DNA of 64,000 nucleotides, from assembly GCF_030272615.1 (NCBI RefSeq), contig NC_081414.1, forward strand, positions 4,093,501 through 4,157,500, read 5' to 3'. Position 1 is the stretch's first letter. Every line of letters starts with the position of its first letter. The stretch is from Cryptomeria japonica. Its lineage: Eukaryota; Streptophyta; Pinopsida; Cupressales; Cupressaceae. Position numbers and translations under genes: made by a program. A model generated the notes under the pieces. The model was not told the DNA's origin. It was given only the letters and a program-made list of their open reading frames with translations, and ran no database searches. Positions 11,832-21,659 of the stretch are shown one piece after another.

Positions 11832-11836
11832 GTTTC

Positions 11837-12287
11837 TGTTGGTGTAAATAAATATTCATTATGGATATTATTACACTTTACGTAAGTTAACTTAGGATAA
11901 TGCATTTCTTTGTAGTTTGGATTTGAGACACTTAGGGAAGTGTGCACATAGGGATAGAGCTTGTAGGAGAAATTCCACCTTTCGTGGTCTTGTTTTGTTG
12001 TTACACTCCACATTCAGTGAGTCATCCACCTCTTGTGGAATATTATATTATTTCTCCTACCTACCCCTAGTATTTCTTACCTACCCTTGTTTCTCATTGA
12101 GCCACATGTCATGATTGTGTGCTCGTACATCCATATGGCCTTGCCTATATAAGCAAGCCTATATTCATTGTATTAAAGAATCCAGTTGATCATTTTCATA
12201 TTGATGAGAATACAGTTTGTTCTTGTCATTCTTTTGTCTCTATTTTAATACTTTTCATTGTGCCCTTGATCTTGGCAAAATCTCACA
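11837..12287 (+). repeat. 5' LTR of the copia element (451 bp)
   Basis: Begins TGTTGGTG and ends TCTCACA just before the PBS. It has a TATA box at about 12149-12156 (ctatataagc) and near the end the leader-like ttgatcttggcaaaatctca. It matches 17675-18122 except for eight substitutions and atc missing in the latter. Confidence 0.95.
12148..12156 (+). promoter_or_regulatory. TATA box in 5' LTR of copia element
   Basis: tatataagc lies about 130 bp before the LTR end, the usual spacing for U3/R in short copia LTRs. The same box is present in the 3' LTR near 17986. Confidence 0.65.
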
Positions 12288-12300
12288 TGGTATCAGAGCC
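12288..12300 (+). other. Primer binding site, initiator-Met tRNA type
   Basis: tggtatcagagcc immediately after the LTR end is the standard plant copia primer site complementary to the 3' end of initiator methionine tRNA, where minus-strand synthesis starts. Confidence 0.95.
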
Positions 12301-13334
12301 ATTGGGGCTTCATTGATTGGTTTTTAGAGACATCATGGAAGGCTTCTATTTTTAGATCTGAGGAACTGCGCTTTTTGGAGGCATCTTGGAGCGTTTTCAA
12401 CCTCACCATTGCTTTCAAGAGGCCATTTCCATAAAAATCGAGTATAAATTCGACATATTTTGGCAAAAATTGATTTTTGGGTGTAGAGGAAATTTTTTGC
12501 CCAATTCGGGTGGTACAGTACGGAATTTTCGGATTTTTTTCAAAAAAAAAAATTATTTTTTTTCTGAAAATTATTTTCCAGTTTGAAAATTTTTTCGAAA
12601 ATTATTTTTGGGATCTGTACCTTCTACCCAGTCAGCAGCGCACAGTCAGCGCCCAGTCAGCAGCACCTAGTCAACGCCCAATCAGCATTTTCTTTGGAAA
12701 TTTTTAGACCCCTCTTCGTTGAGTAGTTTGGATTTTTGGGTCAACTTTGGAGGCCCATAACTTGCTCAATTTTGCTCCTTTTTGGGTGCAATTTTTTTTT
12801 ATTTGGGCTAATTTTTCGTTCTCTTCGCAATGGTGTGGTTATTTTCTGGTTTTGGTGTACAAGGTTTTCATAATTTTCAGATTCTCTCAGTTGTACCTGT
12901 CCAATCCTCAATTCTGCAACTTCAAAGGCCTCGTTTGAGCTCATACGACCTCCTTTTCAGGTGCCATTTTTTTTGAAAGTGCATATTTTTTCATCTACTT
13001 TCATAATCTATGATCAGATTTTAGAGATTTTAAGTAGAAAATGTACTTTCAGATATTGGTCTTACTTGCCCTATTTGGTACTTGTAAATTGCTTGGATCT
13101 TAGTTTAAATCTCTTGCATTATTAGTTTTTGAGTCTCTTTTGGCCTTATTGAGGTAGTTGTAAAATTGAAATCAGAAGTCCACTTTGCCATTTTTTGCAA
13201 GTGGCCCATTGTACATGCACTAAGTATAAAGTGCCAAATCATCACTTTTGGGGGGGTTCTTTGATTGAGTGAATTTGGGGGGTGTCTTGTGTGATTGTGC
13301 CTCTCTTTCCTTGTGCTCTTTCATTTTGGTTGCA
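12301..13334 (+). other. Copia leader (5' untranslated region)
   Basis: About 1 kb between PBS and gag without a conserved frame. It includes homopolymer stretches, a CAGTCAGC-rich patch near 12640, the box gtacatgcac at 13211 with ataaagtgcca at 13226, and a run of seven G at 13250-13256. The gtacatgcac/ataaagtgcca/G-run arrangement recurs at 24211-24246 in the non-autonomous derivative. Confidence 0.7.
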
Positions 13335-16300
13335 ATGAGTCCTTATAAATTTCCACCTTTAACTCCACATAATTATGCATCATGGAAAATTAATGTATTG
13401 AGCAAATTAATGGAAAAAGGTCTCACGCATTACATAGATGGGACAATAGCAGCACCACCTGATCCTAAGGCTGATCCTAATGCTCAGTTAGAATGGCTCA
13501 CTAAGAATTGCATGGCTCATGGAACTTTGCGCAAGTATGTATCAGCTGACCTCATCTTTCATATTGAAAAGTGTACTACAATCAAAGATGCTTGGGATAT
13601 GTTTTAGAAATTGTATGGTCAAGTTGATGAAATCAGAGGTTATAAGATTGACAATAAGCTCACCAACTTGGATCCCAAGAGTTTTGATACAATCCAAGAT
13701 TATGTCACCAAAGCAAATGAGCTAAGAGCAAAGCTTAAGGATTGTGGAATTGACAAAAAGGATGCTCAGTTGATATTCAACTTATTGGACAAGCTTGCAC
13801 CAGAATATGCAGCATTTGTGTCTAGCTTCCAAACTCATCGTTTGACAGTGGGGAGTTCCTATGTTATGCCTTCATTTGATGCTTTCACAGAAATGTTGAT
13901 ATTGGAACAATCTAAGTTGTTGAACATGGGGCTTCTCAAGTCTTCAAAGTCCAAGGCTTTGGTGGCTAATCAAGGAAATCAAGGAAGTCAAGGCAAAAAT
14001 TCCAATAAGAAGAAGAAGTAATCTAAGTCACAGCCACAACAAGAAAAAGGACAATCATCCTCTCCATCACAAGGCGGTTTTTCATCCTTTTCCAAGAAGG
14101 GGACACCACCTAAGAAGGATAAGCCAACTTGTGCATATTGCAAGAAGTATGGTCATGATGAGAATTGATGCCACACAAAGCAAGTTGATGAGTTAACTAA
14201 TCTTCTTAAGAAAAACAACATCAACTTGCCATACGCCTACACAAAGAAGGATTCATCTCCTTCCTCTTCCTCACAGTCTAAGGGAAAAGGGCAAGCATTT
14301 GTGGCTACAACAAGTTCTTCATAGCAGTGGATACTTGACTCAGGTGCCTCATATCACATGGGTTCTATAAAGGAGCAGTTTTCTTCATTGGATCCATCTA
14401 AGGTACCTCACATTTACATAGGTGATGATACACAAGTAGAGGTTGAAGGGAAAGGTTCAGTTGACATGGATGATGGAACATTTGAGAATGTTCTCTATGT
14501 TCCTAACTTGTCTACCAACCTTCTCTCTATCTACCAAATCACTCACTATGGGAATGGGAAAAAGGTTGAGTTTACACCAGATTCAGTTGTGGTAAAGGAA
14601 CTTGATGATGATGCCTTGGTAGCGGTGGGACAAGTCAATGACAACTCAAGGCTTTATTCATTCTCCCACTTTGTGCCAAGTTCACCTTCTAGGGCCTTTC
14701 TTACTCATTCAAATTCTAAAAGTAAGCTATGGCATGAGCGATTTGGTCAGCTCAACTACTGCTATCTTCAGCAGCTCAGCACTAAAGACATGGTCACAAG
14801 TCTACCTCGAATCAGTTTTTCAAAGGGTGTATGTTCATGTTGTTCCATGGGCAAGCATCCCAAGGAAAAGTTTGATAAAGGGAAAGGTTGGAGAGCTTTG
14901 GAAGTTCTTCAACTTGTTCACGGCGATATAGTAGGTCCATTTCCAACACCTTCATTTAGTAAGGCCCGCTATGTCCTCACCTTCATTAATGACTACTCCC
15001 GCTTCACTTGGGTCTACTTTCTTATTCATAAGAGTGAAGTATTTGATAGATTTCAGGACTTCAAGACTCGTGTGGAGAAGCAATCCGGGAAAGTGGTCAA
15101 GATTCTTCGTACAGATAATGGAAGATAATATGTGAACAAGAGACTTGAGGATTTTTGTACATTTGAGGGGATTGATCTTCAGCATTCTGTAGCATACACT
15201 CCACAGCAGAACGGAGTTGTAGAACGCAAGAATAGAACTCTCAAAGAAATGGCTAGCTGTATGATTCATGCACGTTCTCTTGATCCCGCCTTTTGGGCTG
15301 AGGCTATCAGTTGTGCCACACACATCCAGAATCGGGTTCCTCACAAAGCTTTGCAAGGTATTACTCCTTTTGAAGCTTGGGCTGGTAGGAAACCGATTGT
15401 GAGACATTTCAGAGTCTTTGGGTGTCCAGCATGGGCTCGCATACCTCCGCAGAAACGCAAGGCATTGGAACCACAGAGTCGACCTTGCATATTTGTTGGA
15501 TATCCTAAGGGTGTTAAGCCATATAGATTGATGGATCCTGAGACACATGAGGTGTTCATTGAGAGGAGTGTTTACTTTGAGGAAAGCTCTCCTAGCTTAG
15601 CCTCTCTTCCTCCTCCACCTTCCTCCATTGTGGATAGTGATGCTAGTGATTCAGATGATGAGACTCCTTCAACTCTGACTCGTAGGGTTACACCTCTGCA
15701 GGGTCCACTTGTAGTTGAGGAGCCTCGTTCTCCACCTCCACCTAGACCTCGTTGGGCTCGATAGACACTTGAGTCTGCAGGTTCTCTTGTTGGGAATCCT
15801 TCAGATACACAGAGAACTCGATCATAGCATCAGGATCTACCACATGCATTCATTGCTACCGCTTCCGATCCACAGACATTTCGGGAAGCATCAGGGGTTC
15901 CTGAGTGGGACCAAGCTATGGAGGAAGAGTATAGTTCCTTGATGAGGAACAACACATGGGATTTAGTCCATCTCCCTAAGGGGAGAAAGATGGTTCGATG
16001 TAAGTGGATCTATCAGACAAAGTATGATGCAGATGGTAGTGTGGATAAGTATAAGGCTCGGCTTGTTGCGAAAGGTTTCTCTCAGGTTGCAGGTGTTGAC
16101 TATACTGAGACCTTTGCGCCTGTAGCCAAGATGAACTCCATTCGCTTGACACTTGCTATTGTTGCAGCTCATGGTTGGGATGTACATCAGATGGATGTGA
16201 AGAGTGCTTTTCTTCATGGTGAGCTTGATGAGGAGATTTATATGGAGCAGCCATAGGGTTTCATCTAGGATATTTCTTTGGTTTGCAGACTAAGGAAATC

Positions 16301-17405
16301 TCTCTATGGCCTTAAGCAGGCCCCCAGGGCTTGGTATGCCAAGATGGATTCATTTCTTCTCTCTGCAGGGTTCACCAGGTGTCATTCTGATCCAAATGTC
16401 TACATTTTGCGACAGGATGACTCTCACTTGATACTTGTGCTCTATGTTGATGACTTGATCATTACAAGGAGTACTGCATCCATCATTAGCAAGGTCAAAG
16501 CTGCTTTGCATGACAGATTTGCTATGACTGGCTTGGGTCTTTTGCACTACTTTCTTGGGATAGAGATTTCATAGTCACCTTTCGGGATTACACTATCGTA
16601 GCCCAAGTATTCTCTTGATCTACTTGCATGCTTTCATATGGTTGATTGTAAGCCTGCACCGACTCCCTTTCTTTTAGGAGTCAAGATTGAGGCTCAGTGT
16701 TCTTCTCCACCAGTTGATGCCACTTTGTATCGTCAGCTTGTGGGTAGTCTCATCTACTTGACCCATACACGCTCTGATATTTCATTTGCAGTTGGCATGG
16801 TTTCCCGTTTCATGCAGGAACTACATGAGCTTCATTGGAAAGCTGCCAAACGCATCCTTCATTACATCCAGGGTACACATCACTATGGGATTCACTATGT
16901 AGTAGGCACAGGACTTCGCTTGGTTTGTTACACGGACTCCGATTGGGCTAGCGATCTTGATGATCACAAGTCTACTTCCGGTTATAGTTTTCACCTTGGT
17001 TCGGGCCCCATTTGTTGGCAGAGCAAGAAGCAACATGCTATTGCTCTCTCTTCGACTGAGGCTGAGTATTGAGGTGTTGTTAACGTAGCAACTAAGACCA
17101 TTTGGCTTCAGCAGATTCTCATAGAGTTTGGGTTCACCACTCCACGACCGACAGTTCTACATTGCGACAATCAGAGTGCTATTGCAATCTCGAAGAACCC
17201 GATCCAGCACCAGCGGACCAAACACATCGAGATTCATATGCACTATATCCAAGAGCTCATTCAGGAGCAGGTCATTGATTTGTAGTATTGTCCTACAGTG
17301 GAGCAGGTTGCAGACATATTCACCAAACCTTTCACTGAGAGTAAGTTCTAGCAGTTGCAAGCTCTCTTGGGGGTGTGGGATGTGTCATTAGGGGGGGTCA
17401 GCTGA
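13335..17405 (+). pseudogene. Copia gag-pol polyprotein, single frame with 14 in-frame stops
   Basis: One frame from ATG 13335 to TGA 17403-17405. Order: gag (13335-14020; KFPPLTPHNYASWK), zinc knuckle CAYCKKYGHDEN (14133), protease ILDSGASYHM (14331), integrase HHCC region near 14730-14860 and core VHGDIVGPF, RTDNG and QQNGVVERKNR (14917-15235), RT FLHGELDEEIYM, LYGLKQAPRAWY and LVLYVDDLII (16200-16465), RNase H CYTDSDWASDLDDHKSTSGY (16927), SSTEAEY and ADIFTKPF. Stops at 13605, 14019, 14166, 14322, 15126, 15762, 15825, 16254, 16266, 16572, 16599, 17070, 17283 and 17349 break it, but no frameshift was found. Ten are TAG, two TAA, two TGA. Without readthrough no protein beyond partial gag is made. 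Confidence 0.9.
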
Positions 17406-17674
17406 CTTCTCCTTCCTCTCTTATGGGGGGGACTTTTTCCTCTTTGAGGTTTTTTCCTTCTTCTTTGAGAGTCTTTTGTACTTTCATCTCTCTTTTGGGG
17501 GGGAGTTTTTTCCCACTGGGTTTTCTCCTTTTCTCCATTTGTGAGAGATGGCATTGCATGGTTTTGCTTGCATTTGCATATTGTACATGGGTACCTATCA
17601 TGGCCTAGTAGTCGGGACCCATCTTGCATTGTTGACTTAAGTCTTCATTCCCCTAAGTTGCACTTAAGGGGGGG
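17390..17674 (+). other. Copia 3' noncoding region with G-runs and polypurine tract
   Basis: Contains runs of seven to eight G near 17391, 17426 and 17498, the box gggagttttttcccactggg at 17501-17520, gggtaccta near 17589, and the polypurine tract cttaaggggggg directly before the 3' LTR (17663-17674), which primes plus-strand DNA. The same boxes occur at 24801-24975 and 36731-36899 in the two non-autonomous relatives. Confidence 0.8.
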
Positions 17675-18122
17675 TGTTGGTGTAAATAAATATTCATTAT
17701 GGATATTATTACACTTTACTTAAGTTAACTTAGGATAATGTATTTCTTCGTATTTTGGATTTGAGACACTTAGGGAAGTGTGCACATAGGGATAGAGCTT
17801 GTAGGAGAAATTCCACCTTTCGTGGTCTTGTTTTGTTGTTACACTCCACATTCGGTGGGTCATCCACCTCTTGTGGAATATTATATTATTTCTCCTACCT
17901 ACCCCTAGTATTTCTTACCTACCCTTGTTTCTCATTGAGCCACATGTCATGATTGTGTGCTCGTACATCCATATGGCCTTGCCTATATAAGCAAGCCTAT
18001 ATTCATTGTATTAAAGAATCTAGTTGATTTTCATATTGATGAGAATATAGTTTGTTCTTGTCATTCTTTTGTCTCTATTTTAATACTTTTCATTGTGCCC
18101 TTGATCTTGGCAAAATCTCACA
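17675..18122 (+). repeat. 3' LTR of the copia element (448 bp)
   Basis: Near-identical to 11837-12287. It follows a G-rich polypurine tract and is followed directly by the second gtttc. A TATA box is present near 17986. Confidence 0.95.
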
Positions 18123-18127
18123 GTTTC

Positions 18128-18250
18128 AACAAAATTTTGCGATTGATGTATAAGAATCTCCTCTTCTTCAAGATAACCTTCCAACTTGGTTTTCTTTTCC
18201 TAAGGCGATATAGAAAAGTCATATAAGCATCTAATGATTTTCAAGTTGTT
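18128..18250 (-). pseudogene. Extra ORF upstream of gag, 5' part across the copia insertion
   Basis: On the minus strand the codons run KKRRFLYINRKILL and then, after removing the copia element and one gtttc, continue in frame into KHRTFLHCFRNYLHGYE at 11831. The continuity across the gap supports both that this was coding and that the insertion is precise. The start of the ORF is not found; frames further right are closed. Confidence 0.55.
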
Positions 18251-18589
18251 TGATTCCAAAGTGAGTGCAATTTTTATTTTGATATAACCTGGGTCCAAAT
18301 AGGACCAATATATCCAAGATAATGAACAAAGGTTGATATGATCTAGTTTCATGATAAAGGATTTGATGTATCTTGATAAGAAATTATCGGTGATGTCAAT
18401 TTTGCACTTGAGATGGTTGAATCAATAACTTGTTGAATGTTTATGAAAACCTTTGGAAATAATCTATTTGATTAATAAACTTGATTGTTTGACTAGTTTT
18501 AGAATTTGTGATAGTTGAAAATGAACCTCCTTGAAAAAGGGTATCTGAAATTGATGTTGAAATTTTGCTCTGATATGGGAAAAAGGTAA

Positions 18590-18860
18590 CTACTACGGAT
18601 GCGCTAGAACAAATGCGCTATCCTATTGAATAAAAGCATTATCATGTGCAATGAATGCATTGTTTTATTGAGTGAAAGTGTTACTCTGTAACTATAAAGG
18701 TGTGAACCTAAGTTCTAAATGCGATGTTTCTATTGCAAAAGCATTGTCCAGTTTGACAAATGCATTATCCTGTGTCTCAAATGTGTTGTACTGTTAGGCA
18801 AAAGCATTATCTTAACGTGCAAAAGCATTGCTCTGTGCTGCAAAAGTGTGATTCTAACTG
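18590..18860. repeat. 21-bp minisatellite, array 1
   Basis: Successive units such as caaaagcattgtccagtttga, caaatgcattatcctgtgtct and caaaagcattatcttaacgt show a constant 21-base step; about 12 degenerate units. The consensus begins caaaagcatt. A second array with the same step and a related unit is at 19935-20166. Confidence 0.8.
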
Positions 18861-19030
18861 TTTAATTGGATTTCTCAATTTACCAGCAAGTTGTCGGATT
18901 TTTTACTCATTTCAAGATGATGATTTTTCAAGTTTTTGACCATTTTTTTAAAAAATTTGTAGACACAATGTTTGGAAAATCAAAATGCCCAAGCAAGCAC
19001 AAGTCTTATGGCAAGCTGGGACAATAATAA

Positions 19031-19266
19031 TCTTACTAAAAACCATTTTGTCTAGTTGCCAAAATCCTTCTAATTGTTAGCACTGGCTCCATCCTCGGCA
19101 CTCACTTCTCTGGGGCAGCCAAACACTAGTTTCCATGACAACTCCCCATGGCAAACTGCATATCTCTACTAAGAATCGTATGTGTGTGAGATGCTTCAAA
19201 GGTCTGACCTCCTGTGCTAACAATTAGAAGGATTTTGGCAACTAGACAAAATGGTTTTTAGTAAGA
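19031..19266. repeat. Perfect 53-bp inverted repeat with 130-bp loop
   Basis: Bases 19031-19083 (starting tcttactaaaaaccattttg) are the exact reverse complement of 19214-19266 (ending caaaatggtttttagtaaga), with no mismatch by eye. The RNA would fold into a 53-bp stem closing a 130-base loop. No flanking duplication or known transposon end was found, so it could be a foldback/MITE-like insert or a hairpin-forming element part. Confidence 0.9.
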
Positions 19267-19934
19267 GATTTTGGTCATGTGGCCATACATGTGACACTTT
19301 ACACTTTGTAAATACAGAAGGTTCCCAGCCTATAGAGGTTGCGTTCCATAGGGTTTATGGCGAAACATAGTGTCGGTATGGACTAATCAGCACATGTTGC
19401 CCATGACTTTCGTCATAGACACGTATTATTTAAAGTGGATCAGAAGGACTCAGTATTAGCTCATTTCCACTTGGGTCATTCCCCTCTCACTGGCCCCCTC
19501 AAGGTAGCTCGGGAAGGCAGGCCCTCTAAAGGTAAGACATAAGATAAAAGCAGGTCTAGCTTTATGATCACTGTATTAGGGTGAGAGCATACTCACCTAC
19601 TACTTTTAAACAAACAGGGTAGACAATGATTATTTTTAACCTTTAAATCATCTATGTGCAACTACTTTACTGAAAAACACACAATGCAAGTTTGCATGTT
19701 GTTCATTAACCCCTTCGTTAAGCTAGATGAAAAATGTATGGTCTTTTACTTTCCAAAAGAACTCATAATTAAACTAAGTGAGGAAATGCATCAAAATTGC
19801 TCAAGATAAAACCTGCATGCACACTAGTCAGTAGTTTGCAAAATTTAAGTCTTGGATAGTCGAACCTGCAAAGAGTTGTTAGCTAACAGATTATAAAATT
19901 TCAAATTTGCAGATAATAGAATGAAAATGCTAAA

Positions 19935-20166
19935 TCAGTAAATGTGCTATCCTACAAAACATAAGCACTACCCTGCACAACGAAAGTGTTAACCTAAATT
20001 GTAAAAGTGTTGTTTTGCATATTAAGTGCGTGATTTTTCAAAAAGCGCTAACCTATGCAACAAAAGTGTTAACCTAAATGACAAAAGCACTAACCTAAGC
20101 GATAAAAGCGCAAACCTATGCAGTAAAAGCACTACCCTATGTAGTAAAAGCGCTACCCAATTTCAC
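19935..20166. repeat. 21-bp minisatellite, array 2
   Basis: Units such as acaaaagtgttaacctaaat, acaaaagcactaacctaagc and gtaaaagcactaccctatgt follow each other with a 21-base step, about 11 units. Because 21 is a multiple of three, one plus-strand frame (20026-20322) reads heptapeptide repeats of the form KSxNLxx. That frame runs opposite to the element and is not considered a gene. Confidence 0.85.
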
Positions 20167-20460
20167 ACAGGTGTGAAACAGGTTTACAAATGCTTTAATT
20201 CAAGAATTAGACAGGATATTAGAAGAAGATGTGTGAGGCCTAAGCCCCATGGTGGGCGCAAAAAATATATCAACTTAAGTTTTCACCTCAAAAGTAACCT
20301 GCAACTTGTTAGTCCATCATGAAAATATAAAACTACAGGGAACTCAAGCTTCAACCAATGAAACAATAAGAAATAAAGCAAATAAAATGATTATACCTTC
20401 ATGAATTATGTATCATTGTGTCGTAACCTCATTGTTCTTGGTTACAGATGATTTTCTCTC

Positions 20461-20472
20461 AGACAAGCACCA
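20461..20472 (-). other. Primer binding site of the Tat/Ogre-like element (putative)
   Basis: On the minus strand TGGTGCTTGTCT starts one base after the proposed LTR end. It begins with TGG, as expected for pairing with a tRNA CCA end, and resembles TGGTGC-type primer sites of some plant Ty3 elements. The tRNA was not identified. Confidence 0.5.
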
Positions 20473-20473
20473 G

Positions 20474-21382
20474 TAGCTTTCAAGATGGCAAGTGTGGAAT
20501 GGACTAATAGATGATATGATATGCAAAATCTATGCTATGAAAATTATTTATGCTAAATTACTCTAAACTCTAAAATGCTTAGACAAATGAACTCATGGAT
20601 GCAAAGATTAAGACTCCTAGTTAACTATAAGATTAGCTATTAGTTTCAAAAATGGCTTAGGAGACCTCTATTTATAGATTTTTGAGTGCATAAGCTTAGG
20701 TGGCAGAGATCAATGGTCATGATTAAATCTTGCTTTTTGGATGGCTATGAAATAAGAGGTTGAAGGTTGAGAGAAAGGGGGAAGGAGAAGACAAGTGTCA
20801 CTCATCTCACCTTGACTGAGGGGAAGACTGAGAGAATCTAGGATTAGTTTGAGAATATTTAGGAATGGAAGGATAAGTGGACTCAACTCCCTCCAAAGAT
20901 GTAGGAAGGTTGGAGGAAAAAATAGGGAGATTTCAAAGATTATGTGCATGTACACATTTTATTCATGAATATGGAAGTTGGAGATAAGTGGCTAAAAAAT
21001 TATTTGTTTTTATTGATTTAAATTAGCCACATGATGGATGAGTTGGCAAAGGTGGAGATGATGTGGAGATGAGGTGAGTTGGAAAGTGGTAATTAAATAA
21101 TTATGAAATTATTTAATAATGGAACTATAGGATAGTGAATAGTGCACAAATATGATAAGGAATGATAATTAAATGCTAAATATTTAGTTATTGGCTTAGA
21201 AGAAAGGGGGATAATGAATTAATTAATTAAATATTTAAACTCAATTAATCAATAGAAGAATATTAAAGACTAATGAATTAAATAAATTAACCTTTTCAAA
21301 TTAATTATTTAATAGAAGAACAATCATTAAATACATATAAAATATTTATTTTATTGCTCATAGCCAATTTTATGTGTATACA
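20474..21382 (-). repeat. 5' LTR of the Tat/Ogre-like element (909 bp)
   Basis: On the minus strand it starts TGTATACACATAAAATTG at 21382, is AT-rich in U3, has a TATA box at 20668-20677 and ends GAAAGCTA before the primer site. Its start is fixed because the flanking sequence from 21383 (gccatcaatgac) is that of another element's LTR, uninterrupted at 29900-29981. The partner LTR would be left of the window. Confidence 0.7.
20668..20677 (-). promoter_or_regulatory. TATA box of the 5' LTR
   Basis: ctataaatag on the minus strand followed by AGGTCTCC; about 195 bp before the LTR end. Confidence 0.6.
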
Positions 21383-21447
21383 GCCATCAATGACAACCTC
21401 CATTATCCATGAACTAGAATCCACTGGATGAGTGTCAATTGCCAACA
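21383..21447 (-). repeat. Start of 3' LTR, truncated by the Ty3 element
   Basis: Minus strand from 21447 reads TGTTGGCAATTGACACTCAT and continues to GATTGATGGC-like sequence matching 29916-29981. It stops at 21383 where the Ty3 LTR begins. A purine-rich tract (GCCAAAGGGAGAGAT) precedes it at 21449-21463, as expected for plus-strand priming. Confidence 0.85.
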
Positions 21448-21659
21448 ATCTCTCCCTTTGGCATTGATGGCAACACTTGTGAAAAATGACTAAGTGTTGA
21501 AACCTGTATACCGAATCAAAATTTCTAAGGTTCCCCCTTGGACCAAAACTCAAAAACTTGTATCATTCTCTATACAGTTTTTACTCTACTCTCCCCCCTT
21601 GACAGCAATGCCAAAGATGGGGTGTTGCTCAAAAACTTATATACAAGGGTATATACTAG

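Larger units (their letters stand above)
11832..18127 (+). mobile_element. Full-length copia (Ty1-type) retrotransposon, TSD gtttc
   Basis: The element spans 11837-18122 with 5' LTR 11837-12287, PBS, gag-pol, polypurine tract and 3' LTR 17675-18122. The pentamer gtttc stands at 11832-11836 and 18123-18127. Both LTRs begin TGTTGGTGTAAATAAA and end AAATCTCACA. The order protease, integrase, RT, RNase H is that of copia. By eye the LTRs differ by eight substitutions, six of them transitions, and one 3-bp indel, so the insertion is comparatively young. It interrupts the extra ORF of the minus-strand Ty3 element: removing it and one gtttc joins that frame across the site. Confidence 0.95.
18251..20460 (-). 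other. Leader region of the Tat/Ogre-like element
   Basis: About 2.2 kb between the LTR's primer site and the extra ORF. It holds no convincing protein-coding frame on the minus strand. It contains two arrays with a 21-bp period (about 18590-18860 and 19935-20166), which bracket a perfect 53-bp inverted repeat (19031-19083 and 19214-19266) and about 670 bp of more GC-rich unique DNA (19267-19640). Confidence 0.55.
1..21382 (-). mobile_element. Tat/Ogre-like Ty3 retrotransposon, degenerate, nested
   Basis: Read on the minus strand from right to left the order is LTR, primer binding site, long leader, extra ORF, gag with zinc-knuckle-like motif, protease, G-patch segment, RT with YVDD, RNase H, a second RNase H and integrase. 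RNase H duplication before integrase is the known hallmark of the Tat/Ogre group, and an ORF upstream of gag is known from Ogre. The 3' LTR is not in the window. Three pieces interrupt it: copia 11837-18122, a solo LTR 6750-8509 and a probable insertion 9251-11117. Without them roughly 11.5 kb remain. Many stops and frameshifts make it non-functional. The right edge abuts gccat in the 3' LTR of another element, which continues as in that element's other LTR. Lineage is inference from domain order. Confidence 0.75.

Noticed and set aside
14952-15548. 198-codon minus-strand ORF opposite copia integrase
   Set aside because: Shadow frame of the plus-strand polyprotein with no motifs of its own.
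13335-17405. TAG/TAA read as Gln (alternative genetic code)
   Set aside because: Two TGA stops also lie at expected Arg positions, and the window is otherwise plant-like; C-to-T decay explains all three stop types.
18590-20166. 21-bp arrays as a CRISPR array
   Set aside because: Units are contiguous and degenerate, with no constant repeat separated by unique spacers, and the genome is eukaryotic.
20026-20322. Plus-strand ORF with KSxNL heptapeptide repeats as a gene
   Set aside because: The frame exists because the repeat period is a multiple of three; it is antisense to the element and has no start context or continuation.
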